A stretch of 64,000 nt of DNA. It comes from Salvator merianae. Taxonomy: Eukaryota; Chordata; Lepidosauria; Squamata; Teiidae. The notes below the pieces were generated by a model, which ran no database searches, was not told where the DNA came from, and was given only the letters and a program-made list of their open reading frames with translations. Both the position numbers and the translations under genes were made by a program. The DNA is taken from NCBI GenBank assembly GCA_003586115.2, contig QVOM02000034.1, forward strand, positions 139,785,609 to 139,849,608, given 5' to 3'. Shown in pieces: positions 35,155 through 44,340 of the stretch (within the stretch, counting starts at the first letter, position 1; each line of letters begins with the position of its first letter).

Positions 35155-37416
35155 AATAATTTAAAAGTCATGAAGGTAGATAGCCAATAAGGGGAAAGTT
35201 CCTTTCCAGTGTTTTCCATTGAGTGTCACGTGTATGGATACCTGCCTGCTAGGCAGAAGTCATGGGTGTGTGCTCAGTGTAATGAGCTCCTGGCTCTCAG
35301 AGAACGGGTTTCTTCCCGTGAAGCCAAGGTAGTGGACCTGGAGAAGCAGAGAGAGAGAGAGAGAGAGGCATAAGGATGAGACTTTCAGGGATCTGGCAGG
35401 AGTATTCCACTCCACTGTGGGCAGCTGCCTTGGAGAGTGGAGGTCTCAGCAGGGAGGAGATCAGGCTGAGGAAGAGGGACAGGCTCCCTTAGTTGGGACG
35501 CCTTCCTTAGATGATGGGCCTCTATCCTCTGGCACTGAGGATACTCCACAAGGAGTGGCAGGAAGGGGATTATTTGTAGATTCAGTTATTAGAAATATAC
35601 AAAGACAGGTTGTGGTGGGCATATTGACCCTATGGTGACTGCCAGGTGCAGAGGTTGTGGACATTACACAGTGTCTAGATAGGCTAGTAAACAATGCTAG
35701 GGAGGAGCCAGTGGCTGTAGTATTTGTTGTTATTAATGAAATTAGGAAGACTAAGTGGATTGTCCTTGAAGACTGAAGTCTAGGACCTTCAGTGCTGCCT
35801 GTTCCACATGCAAGGCCACATAGACAGGAGGAGCTCAGGAAGCAGTGGTGTTGAGAGGAAGTGTTTAGATTTGTTAGAGACTAGGGAACATTTTGGGACA
35901 AGCAAAACTGGCACTTGAACCGAGATGGAACCAGGATGCTGATGCTTAATGATAGAAAGGTTGCAGAGCAGCTTTTAAACTGATCCCTGGGAGAAAAGCA
36001 ACAGGAACTTTCAGTAAAGGGTTTGAAGTATGAACATAGTATTGAGTTGGGTTGGGAACTAGTAAATGATATTCAAGCTGAAAGATGGTCTTATAGGACT
36101 GAGCTTGCACCAGAGGAGTGTCATGAAAATGATATGCCAGAAGCCTCTGAGCCCAAATAGAGGAGCTGGAATGCTTAGTGATGGATAAAAAAATTGATAT
36201 TATTGGCATAACTGAAAGCTGGTGGATGATGAAAACCAATTGGATACAGTTATCCCAGGCTACTAACTGTACAGGAAGGACAGGAATGGGCAAACTGGAG
36301 GTAGTGTAGCCTTGTGTGTTAAAGAAGAGATAGAACTGGAATGTCTAGGTGAATCAGACCCATACACAGAAGCGTTATGGGTAAGAATACCAAGCCAGAA
36401 AGCAAGTTTAATATTAGAGACATGCTATTCCCTCCTAACCAAACTCCTGAATAAGATTTGCATTTGGAAAAAGAAATAAAAAAAAGTGAAAGAGCCATCT
36501 AAAAAGGAAAAGATAGTTATTATGGAGGACTTCAACAACCCTTACTGGGTAAACTCTTGTTCATCTGATGAGAGAGAGAGAGATGATTCCTAGACATGCT
36601 AAATAATTGTTCCCTAGAGCAGATAGTTGTGGAACCAATCAGGGGAAAGGGGATCCTGGACTTGATCCTTAAATAATACTCTGGATCCAGTAGAAGACGT
36701 CACTGTGGCTGATCCAATAGGGAACAGAGACCACAGGGCAAGAACCTTCAACTTAAATATAGGCAATAAGTTGTTGATTCAATCTAACACAGTCCCTGAA
36801 ACTTTCATGAAGGAGACTTCCCAAAAATGAGGAAACTAGTAAAAAGGAAATTGAAAGGAAAATTTAGAAGAGTCCAGTCATCCAAAAAAGTATAGATACT
36901 ATTTACAAACAAAATAATGGAAGCTCAATCAGAATCTATACCTAAAAGAAGAAAGGGCATTTCCAAGTCCAAGAGGACACCAGTGTGCCTTTCAAGTGCA
37001 GTACAGAAAGTCATTAAAAGCAAGAAAAGCTTATTTAGAAAATGGAACGATTGTCCTAATGAGGAAAACAGGAAGGAACAAATTCTGGCAGAACAAATGC
37101 AAGGCAGCAATAAGGAATGCTAAGAAGGATATTGAGGAGCACATTGTTAAAAACATCAAAGGAAGTAAATTCTTTAAGTACATCAAAAGTAGGAATTCAG
37201 TGAGAAAACAATTGGCTGTTTAGATGACAATGGACAGAAAGGGATAATTAAAAAAATAAAAGGAAAAGTAGATAATGATCACAACTGAAGATAACTGCAG
37301 AATGGACTCTTTAAAAAGGTTTTGGAACTTAAAAAAAAAAGAAACCGAAGGCAGCTCAAGAGCATACCATACAAAGGAACACCACAAAAACAAAAATTGG
37401 ACAGATCACAAACATT
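35155..37416 (+). pseudogene. CR1 LINE, 5' half (ORF1 and ORF2 endonuclease)
   Basis: This CR1 keeps the 5' portion. At about 35215-35340 ORF1 begins with a cysteine motif (VYGYLPARQKSWVCAQCNEL) and the VVDLEKQRER coiled-coil-like segment. The esterase-like part around 35560-35960 is degraded. ORF2 endonuclease follows at about 36160-36900 (LYRKDRNGQTGGSVALCVKE, IMEDFNNPYWVNS), and the linker at about 36917-37220 (PKRRKGISKSKRTPVC; KCKAAIRNAKKDIEEHIVKN) is close to the copy at 62774-63709. The reverse transcriptase is absent, because the copy is cut at 37416 by MITE B. Confidence 0.85.
35349..35368. repeat. (GA)n microsatellite
   Basis: A short GA run inside the CR1 ORF1 region; it expands the GAGAGAGA already present in the parent element. 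Confidence 0.9.
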
Positions 37417-37563
37417 GGGCCTTTTCACACTTTGAAATAGCGAGTGTCAGGGACACTCACTAGCAAAGTGTTTGCAGAGGCCTTCATGACCAGGAGCAGC
37501 ATAATGCTGCTCCTGATCACGGATAGCTGTGGAGCACAAATTAGTGCTCCACAGCTTGACATA
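37417..37563 (+). mobile_element. MITE copy B, left part
   Basis: It starts GGGCCTTTTCACACTTTG and shares GAGTGTCAGGGACACTCAC, then CACAAATTAGTGCTCCACAG, with copies at 39473 and 57308. It is cut off at 37563 by TIR element X, and the rest of the MITE does not resume on the far side. Confidence 0.85.
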
Positions 37564-38452
37564 GGCTGTGTTCAGACTAGCGATTTTTAAAATTGCCTGC
37601 ATAAAAGGAACAAATAATTCCTGGGCACACAGGAAAAAAGCCTTCCACACAAACTTACCAATGAGGTGATTCACCAATCTAACTCACAGCCTGCAAAGGG
37701 AGCTGCTCACTGATCGGCCATCCCCTGCCTCTTTATTGAAGAGGTTTTTCAAGCCATTAGCTCCTTAACTGCCAGGTTTCTGTTTCCCTTATTCTCTGGT
37801 TCAACATCTCCCTTATTCTCCGTCTCCCTTATTCTCTGGTTCAACGATGCCTTGGGGAACTGGAGCAGAGGGCAGAGAGGCAGAGCAGAGGGTAGAGAGG
37901 AAAACGTTTTCTTTGGAAAGGGAAAAACCCTGGCAGTTAAAGACTTGAATGGAAACTGCTTCTGCAGAGAGGCAGGAAGTGGATGCCTCAGTTGAACTGA
38001 AGCTTTTAACTAAGAGAGGAGGAAGAGATTTGCCCACACAGGGAGAAAAGGGGAGGGAGAGATTTGCCAGGATGGGGAAATTCTTCAACCCCCTTGCCTT
38101 CTGTAATTAAAAAAAGCACACTGGACTTTAGTAGCGAGGGGGTTTCTCCCATGCCTCACTACTAAAGTCTTTTTTCATGTACAGAAAGCAGGGAGTTTGA
38201 AAAGTTTCTCCGTGCCGGCAAGAGCTCACTTGCCCCATCGCTTCTTGTGCTATTGTCCCACAGGTTCCTGCAAGGCTCTGATTGGTTGAGGTGTTTCCCA
38301 AGGCAACCTGAAAACACAGAAAAGCCGAATATAGAAGAGCTGACCCAGGCAGCCTCGGAGAGGCGCAGCGGCGGCTTTCACAAAGAGCTTTATGAACGCC
38401 ACAGCTTCTGTGCAACCGGAAGTCGACCAAAATAGCCTGTCTGATCACACCC
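37564..38452 (+). mobile_element. TIR element X, copy 2 (889 bp)
   Basis: The left end is GGCTGTGTTCAGACTAGCGA. The right end, read inverted, is GGGTGTGATCAGACAGGCTA, matching at 14 of the first 17 positions and continuing into ATTTT. About 600 bp from the left end align with 7777-8395. No transposase frame is seen and no target duplication is clear, so the superfamily is undetermined. Confidence 0.75.
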
Positions 38453-38981
38453 AGAGAGCTTATATTCAGAGACTGATGTCCTAACTGACCAATGAGTGAT
38501 CTGGTATAGAATTTGTTTCTTTTGTACCAAAATAACAATTCCACCACAGCTACAAAAAGTAATGCAGCTTGGAATTAGCCAAATGCTTTGAAGATCCGTC
38601 ATTGATTCCTAAATCCTTGGTTACAATGCCAATGAACGATGAATCAAAACTCCAGTCACTACATCTGGTAGACCAGCAAGTCAACATGTAATTTCTATCA
38701 GTCCTTTCTGTTTGGTTTATGATGTGAATGTTAACACATGCTTTGGTTAGAAAGTGTCATTAAGCTTTAAGAGGGCTGCCTCTTTTTTGTTTTGTTTTTT
38801 TAGGGAGTTTTCAGGAAAAGAATGATTGAAGTCTCCTGGCTTTGTAGTACCAAGAGCCTTCTATTAAAGAAGTGTTTTGACTGGGCTTATGACAGAGTTT
38901 GGCTGAGGAACAAAAATCCTTCTATTCTGATTGCTCCTTCCTACCCCATCTCCCGCTGATGACATATGAGAAAAACACCAG
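38453..38981. other. Region upstream of the first PDE4DIP exon
   Basis: Non-repetitive-looking sequence with a T-rich tract at about 38785-38802 and a pyrimidine-rich stretch at 38930-38955 that could serve a splice acceptor near the exon. No TATA box or GC island is evident, which slightly favours an internal exon over a promoter-proximal one. Confidence 0.35.
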
Positions 38982-39215
38982 ATGCAGCCACAGATCTTCA
39001 GCTATTTCAGCACATTGGTGGAGATGCCCACCATAGAGGACTTTGATGTGGCTTGTCCAGTGATGCCCACCATAGAGGACTTAGTTTGCCCGATGGTGCA
39101 GAAGCAGCCTAGAGTTCTAGGCCATTTAGAGGCAGCCCCTGTTGAGGACCACCTCCCAGGAGATTTTGAGCAGAGTTCCACAGCACCAACACAGACCCTG
39201 CGAGACTTTGAGAAG
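38982..39215 (+). CDS. PDE4DIP: PDE4DIP (myomegalin), N-terminal coding exon
   Basis: The frame opens after an in-frame TGA at 38967-38969 and gives 78 codons ending PTQTLRDFEK, immediately followed by a consensus donor (AAG|GTAAGC). In human myomegalin the same residues (ALRDFEK) end an exon and are followed by HLNDLKKENF, which is what the exon at 42646 begins with. The first 65 residues resemble nothing I can place. They include an in-frame duplication (MPTIEDFDVACPV then MPTIEDLVCPM). Possible starts are ATG 38982, 39024 (better Kozak context, purine at -3) and 39063; alternatively a splice acceptor lies in this interval. Myomegalin is a large coiled-coil scaffold of centrosome and Golgi that binds PDE4D and gamma-tubulin complexes. 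The exon identity is firm at its 3' end, less so at its 5' boundary. Confidence 0.8.
39024..39101 (+). repeat. Imperfect in-frame tandem duplication in the PDE4DIP exon
   Basis: ATGCCCACCATAGAGGACTT occurs at 39024 and again at 39063, a 39-bp spacing that adds 13 residues without shifting the frame. The second unit is shorter in its tail. Confidence 0.9.
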
Positions 39216-39849
39216 GTAAGCAAGCTGAAAATAGGAACACAAAACATTATAGACTGTATTTCCTCTGTTGGGACTAAAAGCTTATTTGCACTTGGACAGA
39301 ATGTTGCGTCCAACAGAATTGCAATGTTGTGCAATGCAGTACAAGTTGTGAAGTTTATCATGGTTTGTTTTATTTGTAAAATGTGTTTCAAATAGTTCTT
39401 TATTTTGCAGACAAATCCCTAATAACCTGTTTACCGGGTCTCTGCAAAAATGACTAATTGCAGAGAAGTCAAGAGGCCTGTTCACACTTGCTGCTAAATG
39501 AGTCCACACCTTGTGGAGGCCCAAGCGGCCATGAGTGGGCTATAGCCACTCCTGATCGTAGATGCCTGTGGAGTACTAATTAGTGCTCCACAACCTCACC
39601 AGGAAGTGATAGTCACCTCCTGGTAAGGTGCGTTCACACCTACCTGGTTGTGCAGCTTCCAGGCTGGTGAGATGCATTGATTGTGCATGCACCGTCTCCT
39701 GATCATGCCTGCCTGATTGGGCAATTGGGCTGGATCAGGCTGCATGATGCCAGATCAGGCCCACACCCAATCCTCGCCAGCGACTGGGAAGCATCAGGCT
39801 GCTGCCATGGCAACCGGCAGGCCCATGCAGCATGCAGGTGCAATCAGCT

Positions 39850-39905
39850 GATTGGGCCTGCATGATCGGGCCTGCACGATTGAGCCTGTGTGATCGGGCA
39901 TGCGC
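39850..39905. repeat. 14-bp tandem repeat, 4 units
   Basis: Units GATTGGGCCTGCAT, GATCGGGCCTGCAC, GATTGAGCCTGTGT and GATCGGGCATGCGC follow one another. Inverted relatives of the unit follow at about 39915-39975. Confidence 0.9.
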
Positions 39906-40166
39906 GATGCTGCAGTTGGGCATTATGCAGCCCAATCCAGCATTGTGCGGCCCGATCGTGCAGACCCAATCAACTGATCACACCTGTGCAAACCTGTGTG
40001 TTGTGTGAGCCTGTCAATCGCTGTGGCAGTGGCCAGATGCTTCGTGGCTGCTGCCGTGGTGGGGAACGGGCATGGCTACCAACATTCATATTGCAAATGC
40101 CAGTAGCTGGCTTCTGGTGCAGTTTCTGGCCATGCAGTGCTGACAGTGTCCATGCTGCATGGTCCA

Positions 40167-40208
40167 TTCCATGTTAGAATGGGATAATTATCCCATTCTA
40201 ACATGGAA
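40167..40208. repeat. 42-bp perfect palindrome
   Basis: Centred at 40187/40188 on TAATTA, with arms TTCCATGTTAGAATGGGATAA read outward and no mismatch or spacer. It lies 15 bp inside the right end of MITE C. Confidence 0.95.
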
Positions 40209-40261
40209 AGTACAGAAAGGCCCAGTGTTGCTTTGCAGGTTGTGTATAGTCCAGTGGTTAT

Positions 40262-40962
40262 TCTTGTTCAATTGTTTGGTCAAGGCTGACTCTTCATGTC
40301 CCCATGGGCTCCAGAACACTATATCTATCACTAGCCAGCATCACCTCCTTGTTTCCATGCATTCATTATACTTTCCAGGCATCATGTTCTTCTCCATGGG
40401 CTTCACATGATGAGGCCAAAGCATTTCAGGATCTGCCCTTCCAATGAGTCCGCTGGGTTTATTTCCTTGAGTACTGACTTTTTTATTTTTTTTTATTTTT
40501 TACAAAACCAAAACAAATTACAAATAAAACATTGAATACATTTATAATCCCTCCCTCAGTGAACCCACTACCCTAACCTAAAGCAGCACGCATGGAAGAT
40601 TACTAATATCTGAATTCTTTCTTGGTCACTCCCCGCTTCCTTCACCAAATATTCCACTATCCCCTTTCATTTTCCTCTGAAATCTCTATCTACTGTTTGC
40701 CCATCTATCCTTAATCTATTATTAGTCAGTATTTGAAACCTCATTGCATCTAGTAAATCATACCTCCATTTCTCCAATTTGGTACTCTCCTTAAATCCCG
40801 ACCTTGAGTACTGACTTTTTGTGGTCCATGCAATTCTCAGAAGTTTCCTCTAATATCACAGTTCAAAAGTATAACTTTTCCGTCACTCAGCTTTCTGATG
40901 GTCCAGCTATTACCGCCACAGGTTACAACTGGGAAGACTATAGCTTTAACTAACATGAACAA
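40262..40962 (-). pseudogene. Bov-B (RTE) LINE, reverse transcriptase C-terminal remnant
   Basis: On the minus strand the sequence matches the 3' part of Bov-B ORF2: a degraded DHQKAE segment, SFELWYWRKLLRIAW-like residues in two frames near 40870-40830, then ILKCFGLIM near 40440-40400 and a 3' end near 40262 that retains GACTCTTCATGTCCCCATGG, as in Bov-B 3' sequences. Stops and frameshifts are frequent. An L1 tail with its own target duplication interrupts it at 40484-40801. Bov-B is known from squamates and from the mammals that acquired it horizontally, so it supports the host assignment. Confidence 0.75.
40484..40801 (-). mobile_element. LINE (probably L1) 3' end inserted in Bov-B, with 19-bp target duplication
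   Basis: CCTTGAGTACTGACTTTTT occurs at 40465-40483 and 40802-40820, flanking a 318-bp insert whose left edge is a T-rich run (poly(A) on the minus strand). The flanks join into continuous Bov-B sequence when the insert is removed. The insert looks like non-coding 3' UTR plus a short ORF2 end; the family is inferred from the tail and the long duplication. Confidence 0.8.
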
Positions 40963-41243
40963 GGATGGTTTAAGTGGAACGGATCATATGCCTCATAATC
41001 CATATGTGCTGACTCCTCTCTGTGTTGAATGGAAAGAGTTGAAGGGTCCTCTAAACTTTTTTGTTGCAAGAGGAAACCTTATTAATAAATAGAGGCACGG
41101 TGGCGCAGGTGGCTAAGGCACTGATCTTTCAGTAGGAGGATCAGAGTTCGAGGCCTTTGTCTGTCGTGTAGAGGGGATGAGCGCCCTCTACTGGCCTCTA
41201 GCTCCAGTCAACCTAGCTGTTCGAAAGCAAGTAATTGCAAGTA

Positions 41244-41672
41244 CAGTAGAGTCTCGTTTATCCGTCCTTCGGTAGTCCGACACTCTGGATTATCTGACCT
41301 CGCGGCTGCTTGGGGGCGTGACTGTAGGCATTTCCGCGCCCCAGACACGCCCCCAAACACGCCCCCAAACATGGCGGCCATGACAGGCAAGGAGAGAAGG
41401 GCGAGTGACAGACTGGGGGGGGGAGAGAGAGCGATTGGAAACGGAGACAAATCAAGGTGAAGGGAAGACCTTCGCGGCGAAGGTCTTCCTTTTGCCTTGA
41501 TTTGTCTGACGTTTCTGATCCCTCTCTCTCCCTCCTAGTCTGTCAGTTGCGCGCGCGACTGACAGACTGGGGGGGGCGGGGAGAGAGGAATGAGACCCTC
41601 CGGATTATCCGACGGTCTTGGCTATCCGACCATCAGCCTGCCCGTTTACGTCGAATAGTCGAGACTCTACTG
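41244..41672. mobile_element. Tigger/pogo-like MITE (429 bp) inside the SINE
   Basis: Both ends are CAGTAGAGTCTCG in inverted orientation, followed by TTATCCG / CTATTCG. The element sits between TA dinucleotides (41242-41243, 41673-41674). Removing it and one TA restores GCAAGTAGATAAATAG, the expected SINE body. TA duplications and the CAGTAGAGTCTCG-type end are typical of pogo/Tigger transposons. The centre is a long imperfect palindrome around 41440-41510 (GGAAGACCTTCG / CGAAGGTCTTCC), with duplicated GACAGACTGGGGGG segments. No transposase is encoded. Confidence 0.9.
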
Positions 41673-41803
41673 TAGATAAATAGGGAGCATCACTTTGTGT
41701 GATGCGGAAGATAGATAGATGTAAGCCTTCGAGCGAAAAATAACCTTGTAAGCCACTTTGAGTCAGCTTCGACCGAGAAAAGCGGGGTATAAAAACCAAA
41801 TAA

Positions 41804-41808
41804 TAATA

Positions 41809-41838
<30 letters not shown>
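41804..41838. repeat. (ATT)n SINE tail microsatellite
   Basis: TAATAATAATTATTATT run ending the SINE, followed by a short (TTCTGC)n run at 41838-41862. Confidence 0.9.
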
Positions 41839-41839
<1 letters not shown>

Positions 41840-41862
41840 TGCTTCTGCTTCTGCTTCTGCTT

Positions 41863-42567
41863 CCATAATGAATGGGCCTCACATCAAGGTTCCTCATTAT
41901 AACTTTCTGGTTTTAAATGTTGCATTTGTACCTGTTATTTTGCAAGTTGCTTTGGGAGACTACTTAAAAAGAAATTCAGAAATGTAATAAGTAATGCTTA
42001 TTTGTCTTTAACAAACTGTCCTTCAAAGAGAGGGTGCCCTCTGACAGCAAAAGAAATGTCCTTTAGAAAGTAGGACACTTGGTTGTCCTACTGTTTCCTG
42101 GCACACATGATTATGAAGAGAAATCAAGTAAAGCTGTAGTGAAATTTGAGGGGTTCTATTGTATCTTCCCTGTCATATTCTGCCTTGATCATATTACTCA
42201 TCCTACACCTGGCCCGCTCACGATAAATCAATGTCCCCCTCCAGTAAGATTCCCTGTTCTCTTCAGTGTTACTAATCCCTTGCAGTTGGTGAGGGACTGC
42301 TGTGAGGTTTCAGTGGAATTACAGGGCCCTCCTCGGCCCAGCTCAGATTGCACCACGTGTGTGTGTATTCATGCAGGATGAGGGTCTGCCAAGGATTCTT
42401 CAAATACCTTCTGAGGTAAAAATGGAAAGTGAGCCATATGCTGCTCCTGCGCTGAAAAGTGACTGCAGAGCTACACAGCGACTGACAGCCACAACGCAGA
42501 GCTCGTCTCTGTGCCTCCATGGAATTCCCCGCATGGCCTGTTTGCTGTGCTTCCCTTTCTTTCTCAG
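41863..42567. other. Intronic sequence before the second PDE4DIP exon
   Basis: No repeat recognised. A polypyrimidine tract and AG (TTCCCTTTCTTTCTCAG, ending 42567) form a plausible acceptor for a longer version of the next exon, as discussed there. Confidence 0.4.
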
Positions 42568-42615
42568 CTTGATGATGGTATTGCTGGAGTAAAAGGGATA
42601 CATGGATCCCCAATC

Positions 42616-42645
42616 ATGTCTAATGGATATCGTACTTTATCCCAG
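42616..42645 (+). CDS. PDE4DIP: PDE4DIP alternative N-terminus MSNGYRTLSQ
   Basis: Ten codons directly upstream of and in frame with the CM1 exon read MSNGYRTLSQ, identical as far as I recall to the N-terminus of a long-known mammalian myomegalin isoform, followed by the same HLNDLKKENF. The start ATG has A at -3 (ATCATG gives a T at -2), so the context is acceptable. The frame is open back to the upstream candidate acceptor at 42567, so the extension could be part of a longer exon (42568-42756) that is either a 5' UTR-bearing first exon or an internal one. Preservation of this peptide in a reptile suggests the alternative start is functional. Confidence 0.75.
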
Positions 42646-42756
42646 CATCTCAATGATCTGAAGAAGGAGAACTTCAGCCTCAAGCTGCGCATTTACTTCT
42701 TGGAGGAGCGCATGCAACAGAAGTATGAGGCCACAAAAGAGGATGTCTACAGGCAG
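42646..42756 (+). CDS. PDE4DIP: PDE4DIP (myomegalin), CM1-region exon
   Basis: 37 codons starting HLNDLKKENFSLKLRIYFLE and ending KEDVYRQ, bounded by an acceptor (TTTATCCCAG ending 42645) and a consensus donor (CAG|GTAAGT). This is the core of the CM1 motif shared by PDE4DIP, CDK5RAP2 and fungal/fly relatives; it contacts and activates gamma-tubulin ring complexes. The family's key phenylalanine (KENF) is at 42673-42675. The wording matches PDE4DIP rather than CDK5RAP2 (SLKLRIYFLEERMQQKYEA). It joins exon 38982-39215 in phase 0. No following exon is visible in the remaining 21 kb, so the next intron is long. No disabling change is seen. Confidence 0.93.
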
Positions 42757-43076
42757 GTAAGTTAATTTGTTGGTTCAAGGAGAATGGATGACACCGTAAA
42801 GGCTTGTCTGATCGTGGAGACGGTGGAGATTTAGTTTTCAATACTAATTGTGCAAACAATGCTTTAAGCAGTTTATAACATTCCTACAATCTGAACCACC
42901 ATTTGCATAGGTTGTTCTGTTCTTTTGTCACTTAAGTAAAAAACACATTATACATGACAACATTGTGCTAAGATGGTCTGTGATTACCAAACTACAACCT
43001 TTTCAAGGAGCAGGGTTGATACATGTAATAGGAAAATTTGAAACAGCAGTTGAAATTCAGCCTCAGAATAGAGAAG

Positions 43077-43462
43077 GGGTGGTGTTGCACTTTCCCCCTT
43101 AGAATGGGGACCTAGAGTGGAATACCAGCAGGATACCAGCATTCACACTGTGAAAGCTAGTATCCTGCTCCTGAACTTCACCATAACAGCAGCTGGGAAC
43201 CGTCCAACTGCTGCCATGGTGATCGGCAGTGTGATGGATTGTTCAGGCATGGCTATGGCACACAATGCAGCTGTGCATTCATACCTGGAAGTGCGTGCAA
43301 ATACACTTGACTGGGAGCAGGATAGCCACAAGTTGTGGACCACAGCTAGCCATGATTGGGAGCAGCTGTAGATTGCTCTCAATCACAGACTTCTGTGCAG
43401 TGTGGAAACACTTAGCTAGTGAGCATCCCTGACACTTGCTAACTTAAAGTGTGAAAGCATTC
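43077..43462 (-). mobile_element. MITE copy D (inverted, intronic)
   Basis: The reverse complement begins GAATGCTTTCACACTTTAAG and contains GTGTCAGGGATGCTCACTAG, as in copies B, E and F. The other end (GTGTTGCACTTTCCCCCTTA near 43083) resembles the palindrome-side end of copy C. The ends are degraded, and the boundaries are approximate. Confidence 0.7.
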
Positions 43463-44079
43463 AAGATCTGCTAATCAAGAGAAGTAGGAGTAATCTAGTT
43501 TTAAAAAGAGTCAAGTACAGGAGTGGAGTCTGTCTTATTCTGGATCAGAGTGGTATACTCTGTTCTGAGATAGGCAATCCGTCCCAAGCTGTGATGGATT
43601 GCTCCTCACGCAGAACAAGGACAGCCTGTTCCGCCCAAGACCAGCTCTGAAGCTTGTGTCACCTTTGGAGCTGGCATGGGGGGGGGCTCTGGATGTTCTG
43701 AAGGCCAGGAATGAAAGTTTATTGACTTCAGACCTTCTAGGGGATCCGTTTTGGTGCTGCTGCTTCTTTGCCCATGGCATTACAGAGAGTGTCTTACATT
43801 GTTCTGTGGTTTGATGAATAGGCCCCTATTACTCTGGTAGACCTTGAAAAAGAGGTCTACCAGTAGATCAGACCAGGACACCATTTTGGGCACTCTAGTC
43901 TGGTCTGTGTTCTTCTATTAAGACTTGTTTTCTCTCAAAAAGACTTCCTTTACTGCTGCTGGATAATTAAATAATGTTCCCCCACTTCTTAAAATTCTTA
44001 AAGGCCCACACGATCATCTGCTGTGGATTCTGTAAAATACAGAACGTAATCTTGTGATGGTCCACAGTCAGGCCCATTT
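43463..44079. other. Unassigned intronic sequence
   Basis: No exon or named repeat recognised. AAAGAGGTCTACCAGTAGA forms a small inverted pair with CTCTGGTAGACCTT near 43830-43868. Confidence 0.35.
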
Positions 44080-44340
44080 TACGCTAGCACGTACCTAGTG
44101 GAATGTCCTCCCCTCTGATATTCGTGTGCTTTCAGGTGCCTGCTGAAGACATAGGTCTTCACTCTGTATGAACAGTTATCTTTCCTGTCCCACTCAACAT
44201 TTAATATGTTTTTAATTAATTGTATTATTTTAATTGTTTCTAACCTTGTTTTTAGTCTCTATTTTTATAAACCACTTTTGGATTCTTTAATGGGAAGTGG
44301 TGTGCATGTGTGTGTATGTGTAAATATATTTAAAAGTACC
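44080..44340 (+). mobile_element. L2-like LINE, 3' end
   Basis: The sequence GGAATGTCCTCCCCTCTGAT, the TTTCAGGTGCCTGCTGAAGAC segment and AAACCACTTTTGGATTCTTT resemble the ORF2 end and tail of the L2 copy at 52620-53330. It is short and 5'-truncated. Confidence 0.65.

Larger units (their letters stand above)
39473..40223 (+). mobile_element. MITE copy C (751 bp, intronic)
   Basis: It begins GAGGCCTGTTCACACTTG and ends with GAAAGGCCC, the family's inverted ends. The left 150 bp align with copies B and F (TTAGTGCTCCACA, then an AGGAAGTGATAGTC block). The interior is unusually structured: a 14-bp tandem array at 39850-39905, several GATCGGGC/GCCCGATC inversions, and a 42-bp perfect palindrome just inside the right end. 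It lies in the PDE4DIP intron. No 3-bp duplication is certain for this copy. Confidence 0.8.
41090..41840 (+). mobile_element. tRNA-derived SINE with L2-like tail, split by a MITE
   Basis: The head (41093-41150) has RNA polymerase III promoter boxes: A box-like TGGCGCAGGTGGC and B box-like AGAGTTCGAGGCC. The body continues to 41243, is interrupted at 41244-41672, and resumes at 41675. The 3' part GTAAGCCACTTTGAGTCAGC, then GAGAAAAGCGGGGTATAAAA resembles tails of the L2-like LINEs in this window, which suggests mobilisation by that machinery. It ends in an (ATT)n run. The SINE is in sense orientation within the PDE4DIP intron. Confidence 0.85.

Noticed and set aside
38982..42756. CDK5RAP2 as the identity of the host gene
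   Set aside because: CDK5RAP2 shares CM1, but the wording HLNDLKKENFSLKLRIYFLE and the MSNGYRTLSQ alternative start are those of PDE4DIP.
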